Assembly: GCF_029227915.1 (NCBI RefSeq)
Contig: NC_079880.1
Location: 10,569,501 to 10,629,500, forward strand
Origin: Hydractinia symbiolongicarpus
Lineage: Eukaryota > Cnidaria > Hydrozoa > Anthoathecata > Hydractiniidae
Direction: 5' to 3'
DNA: 60,000 nucleotides
The notes under the pieces are model-generated. The model was not told the DNA's origin. It did no database searches and saw only the letters and a list, made by a program, of their open reading frames with translations. The position numbers and the translations under genes are program-made. This document shows, piece by piece, positions 1 to 14,193 of the stretch (positions are counted from its first letter, which is position 1; the number at the start of each line of letters is the position of its first letter).

Positions 1-3000
1 AGTTATTAATTCGAAAATGGTTATTATATCTGTAGCAAAATATATATTGCATGGTTATCATTTCACCTCCATGAAAATGTTCAAACCGAAGTTTTATCTG
101 TGTTTATTAAAATGGTTATTAAAATGGTTATTACATCGTTAGGAAGATATATATTGCATGGTTATTATTTCACTTAAATGAAGATGTTTAAGCGAAAGTT
201 TTATCTGTGTTTATTATTTCTAAAATCGTTATTTCATTGTTATGAAGATATATATTGCATGTTTAATATTTAATCTCAAGGAAGATGTTTAAGCAAAGAT
301 TTATCTGGGTTTATTATATCAAAAATGGTTATTATATCGTTATGAAGATATATATTGCATGGTTATTATTTCACTTCAATGAAGATGTTTAAAACAAAGT
401 TTTATATGTTTATTAAATCGAAAATCGTTATTACATCGTTATGAAGATATATATTGCATGTTTATTATTTCATCTTAATGAAGATGTTTAAGCGAAAGAT
501 TTATCTGCGTTTATTATTTTGAAAATGGTTATTATATCGGTATAAAAATACATATTGCAGGGTTATTATTTCACCTCAATGAAGATGTTTAAACCAAAGT
601 TTTATATGTTTAATAATTCGAAAATCGTTATTATATCGTTATTAAGATATATATTGCATGGTTATTATTTCACCTCAATGAAGATGTTTAAACCAAAGTT
701 TTATATGTTTATTAATTCAAAAATGGTGATTACGTCGTTATGAAGATATATATTGCAGGGTTATTATTTCACTTCAATGAAGATGTTTAAGCGAAAGATT
801 TATATGTTTATTAATTCGAAAATCGTTATTACATCGTTATGAAGATATATATTGCATGGTTATTATTTCACCTCAATGAAGATGTTTAAACCAAAGTTTT
901 ATATGTTTATTAATTCAAAAATGGTGATTACATCGTTATGAAGATATATATTGCAGGGTTATTATTTCACTTCAATGAAGATGTTTAAGCGAAAGATTTA
1001 TCTGTGTTGATTAAATCGAAAATCGTTATTGCATCGTTATGAAGATATATATTGCATGTTTATTATTTCACCTTAATGAAGATGTTTAAGCACAGATTTA
1101 TCTGCGCTTATTATCTCGAAAATGGTTATTATATCGTTATGAAGATATATATTGCATGGTAATCATTGGACCTCTATAAAGATGTTTAAACCCCAGTTTT
1201 ATATGTTTGTTAATTCGAAAATGGTTATTATATCGTTATGAAGATATATATTGCATGGTTATTATTTCCCTTCAATGAACATGTTTAAACTAAAGTTTTA
1301 TATGTTTATGAATTCGAAAATCCTTATTGCATCGTTATGAAGATATATATTGCATGTTTATTATTTCATCTTAATGAAGATGTTTAAGCGAAAGATTTAT
1401 CTGCGTTTATTATCTCGAAAATGGTTATTATATCAGTATGAAAATATATCTTGCATGTTTAATATTTCATCTCAATGAAGATGTTTAAGCGAAAGTTTTG
1501 TATGAGATATTTATTCTAAAATGGCTATTATATCGTTAGCAAAATATATATTGCATGGTTATCACTTCACCTCAATGAAAATGTTTAAACCAAAGTTTTA
1601 TCTATGTTTATTAAAATGGTTATTAAAATGGTTATTACATCGTTACGAAGATATATATTGCATGGTTATTATTTCATCTTAATGAAGATGTTTAAGCGAA
1701 AGATTTATCTGCGTTTATTATATCAAAAATGGTTATTATATCGTTATGAAGATATATCTTGCATGGTTATTACTTCATCACAAGAAAGAGTTTCGAGCGA
1801 AAGTTTTATATGTGCGCTTATTATTGTGAAAATTGTTATTCCATTGTTAAGATATATATTGCATGGTTATCATTTCACCTCTATTAAGATGTTTGGGCCA
1901 AATTTTTGTATAAGTTATTATTTCGAAAATGGTTATTATATCGTTATAAAGATATGTATTGCATGTCTACTATTTCACCTCAAGAAAAGAGGTTTAAGCA
2001 AAAGTTTAAATGTGTTTATTATATCGAAAATCGGTATTACATCGTTACGAAGATATATATTACATGGTTATTATTTCACTTCAATGAAGATGTTTAAACC
2101 AAAGTTTTATATGTTTATTAATTCAAAAATGGTTATTACATCGTTACGAAGATATATATTGCATGGTTATTATTTCACTTCAATGAAGATGTTTAAACCA
2201 AAGTTTTATATGTTTATTAAATCGAAAATCGTTATTACATCGTTATGAAGATATATATTGCATGTTTATTATTTCATCTTAATGAAGATGTTTAAGCGAA
2301 AGATTTATCTGCGTTTATTATCTCGAAAATGGTTATTATATCGGTATGAAAATATATCTTGCATGGTTATTATTTCACCTCAATGAAAATGTTTAAACCA
2401 AAGTTTTATCTGTGTTGATTAAATCGAAAATGGTTATTATATCGTTATGAAGATATATATTGAATGTTTATTATTTCACCTCAATGAAGATGTTTAAACC
2501 AAAGTTTTATATGTTTATTATTTCGAAAATCGTTATTACATCGTTATGAAGATATATAATGCATGGTTATTATTTCATCTTAATGAAGATTTTTAAGAGA
2601 AAGATTTATCTGCGTTTATTATCTCGAAAATGGTTATTATATCGGTATGAAAATATATATTGCAGGGTTATTATTTCACCTCAATGAAGATGTTTAAACC
2701 AAAGTTTTATCTGTGTTTATTAAATCGAAAATCGTTATTATATCGTTATGAAGATATATATTGCATGGTTATTATTTCACCTCCATGATGATGTTCAAAC
2801 CGAAGTTTTATCTGTGTTTATTAAAATGGTTATTAAAATGGTTATTACATCGTTAGGAAGATATATATTGCATGGTTATTATTTCACTTCAATGAAGATG
2901 TTTAAGCGAAAGTTTTATCTGTGTTTATTATTTCTAAAATCGTTATTTCATTGTTATGAAGATATATATTGCATGTTTATTATTTAATCTCAATGAAGAT

Positions 3001-6000
3001 GTTTAAGCAAAGATTTATCTGGGTTTATTATATCAAAAATGGTTATTATATCGTTATGAAGATATATATTGCATGGTTATTATTTCACTTCAATGAAGAT
3101 GTTTAAAACAAAGTTTTATATGTTTATTAAATCGAAAATCGTTATTACATCGTTATGAAGATATATATTGCATGTTTATTATTTCATCTTAATGAAGATG
3201 TTTAAGCGAAAGATTTATCTGCGTTTATTATCTCGAAAATGGTTATTATATCGGTATAAAAATACATATTGCAGGGTTATTATTTCACCTCAATGAAGAT
3301 GTTTAAACCAAAGTTTTATATGTTTAATAATTCGAAAATCGTTATTATATCGTTATGAAGATATATATTGCATGGTTATTATTTCACCTCAATGAAGATG
3401 TTTAAACCAAAGTTTTATATGTTTATTAATTCAAAAATGGTGATTACATCGTTATGAAGATATATATTGCAGGGTTATTATTTCACTTCAATGAAGATGT
3501 TTAAGCGAAAGATTTATATGTTTATTAAATCGAAAATCGTTATTGCATCGTTATGAAGATATATATTGCATGTTTATTATTTCACCTTAATGAAGATGTT
3601 TAAGCACAGATTTATCTGCGCTTATTATCTCGAAAATGGTTATTATATCGTTATGAAGATATATATTGCATGGTAATCATTTGACCTCTATAAAGATGTT
3701 TAAACCCCAGTTTTATATGTTTGTTAATTCGAAAATGGTTATTATATCGTTATGAAGATATATATTGCATGGTTATTATTTCCCTTCAATGAACATGTTT
3801 AAACTAAAGTTTTATATGTTTATGAATTCGAAAATCCTTATTGCATCGTTATGAAGATATATATTGCATGTTTATTATTTCATCTTAATGAAGATGTTTA
3901 AGCGAAAGATTTATCTGCGTTTATTATCTCGAAAATGGTTATTATATCGTTATGAAGAAATACCTTGCATGGTTATTATTTCACCTCAATGAAGATGTTT
4001 AAACCAAAGTTTTATATGTTTATTAATTCGAAAATCGGTATTACATCGTTACGAAGATATATATTGCATGGTTATTATTTCCCTTCAATGAAGATGTTTA
4101 AACTAAAGTTTTATATGTTTATTATTTCGAAAATCGTTATTACATCGTTATGAAGATATATATTGCATGGTTATTATTTCACCTCAATGGAAATGTTTAA
4201 ACCAAAGTTTTATCTGTGTTGATTAAATCGAAAATGGTTATTATATCGTTATGAAGATATATATTGAATGTTTATTATTTCACCTCAATGAAGATGTTTA
4301 AACCAAAGTTTTATATGTTTATTATTTCGAAAATCGTTATTACATCGTTACGAAGATATATATTGCATGGTTATTATTTCATCTTAATGAAGATGTTTAA
4401 GCAAAGATTTATCTGCGTTTATTATCTCGAAAATGGTTATTATATCGGTATGAAAATATATCTTGCATGTTTATCATTTCACCTCTATGAAGATGTTTAA
4501 ACCAAAGTTTTATATGTGTGTTTATTAATTTGAAAACAGCTATTATACTATTATGAGGATATATATTGCGGGGTTATTATTTCATCACAAGAAAGAGCTT
4601 CGAGCGAAAGTTTTATATGTGCATTTATTATTTTGAAAATAGTTATTCCATTGTTGTGAAGATATATATTGCATGTTTAATATTTCATCTCAATGAAGAT
4701 GTTTAAGCGAAAGTTTTGTATGAGTTATTAATTCGAAAATGGTTATTATATCTGTAGCAAGATATATACTGCATGGTTATCATTTCACCTCAATGAAAAT
4801 GTTCAAACCAAAGTTTTATCTGTGTTTATTAAAATGGTTATTACATCGTTACGAAGATATATATTGCATGGTTATTATTTCACTTCAATGAAGATGTTTA
4901 AACCAAAGTTTTATATGTTTATTAAATCGAAAATCGTTATTGCATCGTTATGAAGATATATATTGCATGTTTATTATTTCATTTTAATGAAGATGTTTAA
5001 GCGAAAGATTTATCTGCGTTTATTATCTCGAAAATGGTTATTATATCGTTATGAAGAAATACCTTGCATGGTTATTATTTCACCTCAATGAAGATGTTTA
5101 AACCAAAGTTTTATATGTTTATTAATTCGAAAATCGGTATTACATCGTTACGAAGATATATATTGCATGGTTATTATTTCCCTTCAATGAAGATGTTTAA
5201 ACTAAAGTTTTATATGTTTATTATTTCGAAAATCGTTATTACATCATTATGAAGATATATATTGCATGGTTATTATTTCACCTCAATGGAAATGTTTAAA
5301 CCAAAGTTTTATCTGTGTTGATTAAATCGAAAATGGTTATTATATCGTTATGAAGATATATATTGAATGTTTATTATTTCACCTCAATGAAGATGTTTAA
5401 ACCAAAGTTTTATATGTTTATTATTTCGAAAATCGTTATTACATCGTTACGAAGATATATATTGCATGGTTATTATTTCATCTTAATGAAGATGTTTAAG
5501 CAAAGATTTATCTGCGTTTATTATCTCGAAAATGGTTATTATATCGGTATGAAAATATATCTTGCATGTTTATCATTTCACCTCTATGAAGATGTTTAAA
5601 CCAAAGTTTTATATGTGTGTTTATTAATTTGAAAACAGCTATTATACTATTATGAGGATATATATTGCGGGGTTATTATTTCATCACAAGAAAGAGCTTC
5701 GAGCGAAAGTTTTATATGTGCATTTATTATTTTGAAAATAGTTATTCCATTGTTGTGAAGATATATATTGCATGTTTAATATTTCATCTCAATGAAGATG
5801 TTTAAGCGAAAGTTTTGTATGAGTTATTAATTCGAAAATGGTTATTATATCTGTAGCAAGATATATACTGCATGGTTATCATTTCACCTCAATGAAAATG
5901 TTCAAACCAAAGTTTTATCTGTCTTTATTAAAATGGTTATTAAAATGGTTATTACATCGTTACGAAGATATATATTGCATGGTTATTATTTCATCTTAAT

Positions 6001-9000
6001 GAAAATGTTTAAACAAAAGTTTTATCTGTGTTGATTAAATCGAAAATGGTTATTATATCGTTATGAAGATATATATTGCATGTTTATTATTTCACCTTAA
6101 TGAAGATGTTTAAGCACAGATTTATCTGCGCTTATTATCTCGAAAATGGTTATTATATCGTTATGAAGATATATATTGCATGGTAATCATTTGACCTCTA
6201 TAAAGATGTTTAAACCCCAGTTTTATATGTTTGTTAATTCGAAAATGGTTATTATATCGTTATGAAGATATATATTGCATGGTTATTATTTCCCTTCAAT
6301 GAACATGTTTAAACTAAAGTTTTATATGTTTATGAATTCGAAAATCGGTATTACATCGTTACGAAGATATATATTGCATGGTTATTATTTCCCTGCAATG
6401 AAGATGTTTAAACTAAAGTTTTATATGTTCATTATTTCGAAAATGGTTATTATATCGTTATGAAGATATATATTGCATGGTTATTATTTCATCTCAATGA
6501 AGATGTTTAAGCGAAAGTTTTGTATGAGTTATTATTCGAAAATGGTTATTATATCTGTAGCAAGATATATATTGCATGGTTATCATTTCACCTCAATGAA
6601 AATGTTTAAGCAAAGATTTATCTGGGTTTATTAATTCAAAAATGGTTATTACATCGTTACGAAGATATATATTGCAGGGTTATTATTTCACTTCAATGAA
6701 GATGTTTAAGCGAAAGATTTCAATGTTTATTAAATCGAAAATCGTTATTGCATCGTTATGAAGATATATATTGCATGTTTATTATTTCACCTTAATGAAG
6801 ATGTTTAAGCAAAGATTTATCTGCGTTTATTATCTCGAAAATGGTTATTATATCGGTATGAAAATATATCTTGCATGTTTATCATTTCACCTCTATGAAG
6901 ATGTTTAAACCAAAGTTTTATATGTGTGTTTATTAATTTGAAAACAGCTATTATACTATTATGAGGATATATATTGCGGGGTTATTATTTCATCACAAGA
7001 AAGAGCTTCGAGCGAAAGTTTTATATGTGCATTTATTATTTTGAAAATAGTTATTCCATTGTTGTGAAGATATATATTGCATGTTTAATATTTCATCTCA
7101 ATGAAGATGTTTAAGCGAAAGTTTTGTATGAGTTATTAATTCGAAAATGGTTATTATATCTGTAGCAAGATATATACTGCATGGTTATCATTTCACCTCA
7201 ATGAAAATGTTCAAACCAAAGTTTTATCTGTGTTTATTAAAATGGTTATTAAAATGGTTATTACATCGTTACGAAGATATATATTGCATGGTTATTATTT
7301 CATCTTAATGAAAATGTTTAAACAAAAGTTTTATCTGTGTTGATTAAATCGAAAATGGTTATTATATCGTTATGAAGATATATATTGCATGTTTATTATT
7401 TCACCTTAATGAAGATGTTTAAGCACAGATTTATCTGCGCTTATTATCTCGAAAATGGTTATTATATCGTTATGAAGATATATATTGCATGGTAATCATT
7501 TGACCTCTATAAAGATGTTTAAACCCCAGTTTTATATGTTTGTTAATTCGAAAATGGTTATTATATCGTTATGAAGATATATATTGCATGGTTATTATTT
7601 CCCTTCAATGAACATGTTTAAACTAAAGTTTTATATGTTTATGAATTCGAAAATCCTTGTTGCATCGTTATGAAGATATATATTGCATGTTTATTATTTC
7701 ATCTTAATGAAGATGTTTAAGCGAAAGATTTATCTGCGTTTATTATCTCGAAAATGGTTATTATATCGTTATGAAGATATATATTGCATGGTTATTATTT
7801 CATCTCAATGAAGATGTTTAAGCGAAAGTTTTGTATGAGTTATTATTCGAAAATGGTTATTATATCTGTAGCAAGATATATATTGCATGGTTATCATTTC
7901 ACCTCAATGAAAATGTTTAAGCAAAGATTTATCTGGGTTTATTAATTCAAAAATGGTTATTACATCGTTACGAAGATATATATTGCAGGGTTATTATTTC
8001 ACTTCAATGAAGATGTTTAAGCGAAAGATTTCAATGTTTATTAAATCGAAAATCGTTATTGCATCGTTATGAAGATATATATTGCATGTTTATTATTTCA
8101 CCTTAATGAAGATGTTTAAGCAAAGATTTATCTGCGTTTATTATCTCGAAAATGGTTATTATATCGGTATGAAAATATATCTTGCATGTTTATCATTTCA
8201 CCTCTATGAAGATGTTTAAACCAAAGTTTTATATGTGTGTTTATTAATTTGAAAACAGCTATTATACTATTATGAGGATATATATTGCGGGGTTATTATT
8301 TCATCACAAGAAAGAGCTTCGAGCGAAAGTTTTATATGTGCATTTATTATTTTGAAAATAGTTATTCCATTGTTGCGAAGATATATATTGCATGTTTAAT
8401 ATTTCATCTCAATGCAGATGTTTAAGCGAAAGTTTTGTATGAGTTATTAATTCGAAAATGGTTATTATATCTGTAGCAAGATATATACTGCATGGTTATC
8501 ATTTCACCTCAATGAAAATGTTCAAACCAAAGTTTTATCTGTGTTTATTAAAATGGTTATTAAAATGGTTATTACATCGTTACGAAGATATATATTGCAT
8601 GGTTATTATTTCATCTTAATGAAAATGTTTAAACAAAAGTTTTATCTGTGTTGATTAAATCGAAAATGGTTATTATATCGTTATGAAGATATATATTGCA
8701 TGTTTATTATTTCACCTTAATGAAGATGTTTAAGCACAGATTTATCTGCGCTTATTATCTCGAAAATGGTTATTATATCGTTATGAAGATATATATTGCA
8801 TGGTAATCATTTGACCTCTATAAAGATGTTTAAACCCCAGTTTTATATGTTTGTTAATTCGAAAATGGTTATTATATCGTTATGAAGATATATATTGCAT
8901 GGTTATTATTTCCCTTCAATGAACATGTTTAAACTAAAGTTTTATATGTTTATGAATTCGAAAATCCTTGTTGCATCGTTATGAAGATATATATTGCATG

Positions 9001-12000
9001 TTTATTATTTCATCTTAATGAAGATGTTTAAGCGAAAGATTTATCTGCGTTTATTATCTCGAAAATGGTTATTATATCGTTATGAAGATATATATTGCAT
9101 GGTTATTATTTCATCTCAATGAAGATGTTTAAGCGAAAGTTTTATCTGTGTTGATTAAATCGAAAATGGTTATTATATCGTTATGAAGATATATATTGCA
9201 TGGTAATCATTTGACCTCTATAAAGATGTTTAAACCCCAGTTTTATATGTTTGTTAATTCGAAAATGGTTATTATATCGTTATGAAGATATATATTGCAT
9301 GGTTATTATTTCCCTTCAATGAACATGTTTAAACTAAAGTTTTATATGTTTATGAATTCGAAAATCCTTGTTGCATCGTTATGAAGATATATATTGCATG
9401 TTTATTATTTCATCTTAATGAAGATGTTTAAGCGAAAGATTTATCTGCGTTTATTATCTCGAAAATGGTTATTATATCGTTATGAAAATATATCTTGCAT
9501 GGTTATTATTTCACCTCAATGAAAATGTTTAAACCAAAGTTTTATCTGTGTTGATTAAATCGAAAATGGTTATTATATCGTTATGAAGATATATATTGCA
9601 TGGTTATTATTTCACCTCAATGAAGATGTTTAAACCAAAGTTTTATATGTTTATTAATTCAAAAATGGTGATTACATCGTTATGAAGATATATATTGCAT
9701 GGTTATTACTTCATCACAAGAAAGAGTTTCGAGCGAAAGTTTTATATGTGCGCTTATTATTGTGAAAATTGTTATTCCATTGTTAAGATATATATTGCAT
9801 GGTTATCATTTCACCTCTATTAAGATGTTTGGGCCAAATTTTTGTATAAGTTATTATTTCGAAAATGGTTATTATATCGTTATAAAGATATGTATTGCAT
9901 GTCTACTATTTCACCTCAAGAAAAGAGGTTTAAGCAAAAGTTTAAATGTGTTTATTATATCGAAAATCGGTATTACATCGTTACGAAGATATATATTGCA
10001 TGGTTATTATTTCCCTTCAATGAAGATGTTTAAACCAAAGTTTTATATGTTTATTAAATCTAAAATCGTTATTGCATAGCTATGAAGATATATATTGCAT
10101 GTTTATTATTTCATCTTAATGAAGATGTTTAAGCGAAAGATTAATCTGCGTTTATTATTTCGAAAATGGTTATTATATCGTTATGAAGATATACCTTGCA
10201 TGGTTATTATTTCACCTCAATGAAGATGTTTAAACCAAAGTTTTATATGTTTATTATTTCGAAAATCGGTATTACATCGTTATGAAGATATATTGCATGG
10301 TTGTTATTTCCCTTCAATGAAGATTTTTAAACCAAAATTTTATATGTTTATTAAATCGAAAATCGTTATTATATCGTCATAAAGATATGTATTGCATGTC
10401 TACTATTTCACCTCAAGAAAAGAGGTTTAAGCAAAAGTTTAAATGTGTTTATTATCTCGAAAATCGGTATTACATCGTTACGAAGATATATATTGCATGG
10501 TTATTATTTCCCTGCAATGAAGATGTTTAAACTAAAGTTTTATATGTTCATTATTTCGAAAATGGTTATTATATCGTTATGAAGATATATATTGCATGGT
10601 TATTATTTCATCTCAATGAAGATGTTTAAGCGAAAGTTTTGTATGAGTTATTATTCGAAAATGGTTATTATATCTGTAGCAAGATATATATTGCATGGTT
10701 ATCATTTCACCTCAATGAAAATGTTTAAGCAAAGATTTATCTGGGTTTATTAATTCAAAAATGGTTATTACATCGTTACGAAGATATATATTGCAGGGTT
10801 ATTATTTCACTTCAATGAAGATGTTTAAGCGAAAGATTTCAATGTTTATTAAATCGAAAATCGTTATTGCATCGTTATGAAGATATATATTGCATGTTTA
10901 TTATTTCACCTTAATGAAAATGTTTAAGCAAAGATTTATCTGCGTTTATTATCTCGAAAATGGTTATTATATCGGTATGAAAATATATCTTGCATGTTTA
11001 TCATTTCACCTCTATGAAGATGTTTAAACCAAAGTTTTATATGTGTGTTTATTAATTTGAAAACAGCTATTATACTATTATGAGGATATATATTGCGGGG
11101 TTATTATTTCATCACAAGAAAGAGCTTCGAGCGAAAGTTTTATATGTGCATTTATTATTTTGAAAATAGTTATTCCATTGTTGTGAAGATATACATTGCA
11201 TGTTTAATATTTCATCTTAATGAAGATGTTTAAGCGAAAGTTTTGTATGAGTTATTAATTCGAAAATGGTTATTATATCTGTAGCAAGATATATACTGCA
11301 TGGTTATCATTTCACCTCAATGAAAATGTTCAAACCAAAGTTTTATCTGTGTTTATTAAAATGGTTATTAAAATGGTTATTACATCGTTACGAAGATATA
11401 TATTGCATGGTTATTATTTCATCTTAATGAAAATGTTTAAACAAAAGTTTTATCTGTGTTGATTAAATCGAAAATGGTTATTATATCGTTATGAAGATAT
11501 ATATTGCATGTTTATTATTTCACCTTAATGAAGATGTTTAAGCACAGATTTATCTGCGCTTATTATCTCGAAAATGGTTATTATATCGTTATGAAGATAT
11601 ATATTGCATGGTAATCATTTGACCTCTATAAAGATGTTTAAACCCCAGTTTTATATGTTTGTTAATTCGAAAATGGTTATTATATCGTTATGAAGATATA
11701 TATTGCATGGTTATTATTTCCCTTCAATGAACATGTTTAAACTAAAGTTTTATATGTTTATGAATTCGAAAATCCTTGTTGCATCGTTATGAAGATATAT
11801 ATTGCATGTTTATTATTTCATCTTAATGAAGATGTTTAAGCGAAAGATTTATCTGCGTTTATTATCTCGAAAATGGTTATTATATCGTTATGAAGATATA
11901 CCTTGCATGGTTATTATTTCACCTCAATGAAGATATTTAAACCAAAGTTTTATATGTTTATTAAATCGAAAATCGTTATTGCATCGTTATGAAGATATAT

Positions 12001-13690
12001 ATTGCATGTTTATTATTTCCCTTCAATGAAGATGTTTAAACCAAAGTTTTATGTTCATTATTTCGAACATCGGTATTACATCGTTACGAAGATATATATT
12101 GCATGGTTATTATTTCCCTTCAATGAAGATGTTTAAACTAAAGTTTTATATGTTCATTATTTCGAAAATCGTTATTACATCGTTATGAAGATATATATTG
12201 CATGATTATTATTTCCCTTGAATGAAGATGTTTAAACCAGAGTTTTATATGCCTATTATTTCAAAAATCGTTATTGCATAGCTATGAAGATATATATTGC
12301 ATGGTTATTATTTCATCTTAATGAAGATGTTTAAGCGAAAGACTTATCTGCGTTTATTATCTCGAAAATGGTTATTATATCGTTATGAAGATATACCTTG
12401 CATGGTTATTATTTCACCTCAATGAAGATGTTTAAACCACAGTTTTATATGTTTGTTAATTCGAAAATCGGTATTACATCGTTATGAAGATATATATTGC
12501 AAGTTTATTATTTCACTTCAATGAAGATGTTTCAGCGAAAGTTTTATATGTGCGTTTATTTTTTCGAAAATCGTTATTTCATTGTTATGAAGATATATAT
12601 TGCAAGTTATTACTTCATCTCAATGAAGATGTTTAAGCGAAAGATTTATCTGGGTTTATTATATTAAAAATAGTTATTCCATTGTTATGAAGATATATAT
12701 TGCAGGGTTATTATTTCTTATCAATGAAGATGTTTAACCAAAGTTTTTTATGTTTATTACTGCGAAAATCGTTATTACATTGTTATGAAGATATATATTG
12801 CATGGTTATCATTTGACCTCAATAAAGATGTTTCAGCGAAAGTTTTGTATGAGTTATTAATTCGAAAATGGCTATTATATCGTTATAAAGATATATTGCA
12901 TGGTTACTATTTCACTTCAATGAAGATGTTTAAGCAAAATTTTATAAGTGTTTATTATTTCGAAAATGGTTAATATATCGTAAAAAAGCTATATATTGCA
13001 TGGTTACTATTTCACTTCAATGAAGATGTTTAAACCAAAGTTTTATATGTGTGTTTATTACTGCGAAAATCATTATTACATCGTTATGAAGATATATATT
13101 GCATGGTTATCATTTGACCTCAATGAAGATGTTTCAGCGAAAGTTTTGTATGAGTTATTAATTCGAAAATGGTTATTATATCGTTATGAAGATATACATT
13201 GCATGGTTATTATTTCATCTCAAGGAGGATGTTTTAGCGATAGTTTTATTTGTGCGTTTATTTTGAAAATGTTTATTATATCGTTATGCAGATATATATT
13301 GCATGATTATTATTTCACGTCAATAAAGATGTTCGAGCGAAACTTGTATGTGTGTTTATCATGAAAATGGTAACTGTATCGTTATGGAGATATATAATTT
13401 ATGGTTATTATTTCAGAACAAAGAAATTATTCCAGTGAAAGTTATATGTGTTTTTATTATTCATAAAATAATTATTCTGTCACTACAAAGATATGCACTG
13501 AATGGTGATTATTTCACACAATGGAGTTATTTCAATGAAAATGTTATGTGTCTTTATTATTTCGAAAATGGTTATTATACCGTTATGAAGATATATATGA
13601 CATGGTTATTATTTCACCTCAATAAATATTTTTGAGCAAAAGTTTGGTGTGTTTATTCTTTGAAAATTGGTTATTATATTGTTATAAAGA
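1..13690. repeat. 99-bp satellite array
   Basis: This is a head-to-tail tandem array of about 138 units. Successive copies of the landmark GATATATATTGCA lie 99 bp apart (646, 745, 844, 943), with occasional 101-bp variants. Each unit reads roughly: TCGTTATGAAGATATATA, TTGCATGGTTATTATTTCA, an ATGAAGATGTTTAA box, an AAAGTTTTATATG box, then TCGAAAATGG. Because 99 is 33 codons, long plus-strand open frames appear by chance and are not genes. Units become more diverged from about 13,150 rightwards and fade out near 13,690, as expected at an array edge. The left edge lies outside the window. I do not recognise the family. Confidence 0.95.
3947..8700. repeat. Higher-order repeat blocks inside the satellite
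   Basis: Multi-unit blocks recur almost unchanged. A variant unit beginning GCGGGGTTATTATTTC occurs at 4568, 5667, 6976, 8287 and 11,095, giving spacings of 1099, 1308, 1311 and 2808 bp. A GCACAGATTTATCTGCGC variant occurs at about 6114, 7423, 8734 and 11,542 with matching spacing. Adjacent blocks look nearly identical, whereas neighbouring monomers differ at many positions. This pattern is expected from recent unequal exchange of blocks of about 11 and 13 monomers. Confidence 0.8.
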
Positions 13691-14193
13691 GGTGTATTGC
13701 ATGTTTGTTATTTGAACACCAATAGGAAATAAGAAATGCAATAAAATACTGCTTTTTACTCTTGGATATAGAAATGGGGAATCAAACTAACTTGTGTAAA
13801 ATTAATTTTAAATCTTTAATGACGGCTTTTATTTTTTGTTTTGTATGGTCAAATAGAGAAATAAGGATTTGTTGAAATGTTAAATTGAAGGTCATTTTTA
13901 GTATGTAATTAAGATATTATTAAAGAAAATAACTGAAAAAATTAAAATTTTAGAATATCTAAACCAAAAGAAAATTTTAATGAAGCAAATACCTTTTACG
14001 GTACTGAAAACTTAACAGGATGTTATCCTGATAAAGAGCAGAATTTAGACTTGAAATAAATTTTGTATTGCTCCTTAAAACCTTGAAAAAAAAATAAATG
14101 GGCAAAATTTAAGACTGTCAAAAATTTAGATGATTAAGATCATCCAAATTTGTATTGCTTAGTTTTACGTACCTAAAAGTTTAAAACGTTTAC
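13691..14193. other. Non-coding stretch, probable EXTL3 intron
   Basis: AT-rich unique-looking sequence between the satellite edge and the EXTL3 splice donor. On the minus strand it would be the first 0.5 kb of the intron after the large EXTL3 exon. I see no continuation of the GT64 domain on either strand. Confidence 0.6.

Noticed and set aside
555-13635. Long plus-strand open frames with a repeated peptide (RRYILHGYYFTSMKMFKPKF)
   Set aside because: They are the satellite translated. The unit is 99 bp, exactly 33 codons, so an open frame in one unit stays open in the next. There are no splice signals or conserved domain.
1-13690. CRISPR-like regular spacing
   Set aside because: The units are contiguous 99-bp monomers with no unique spacers, and the DNA is eukaryotic.
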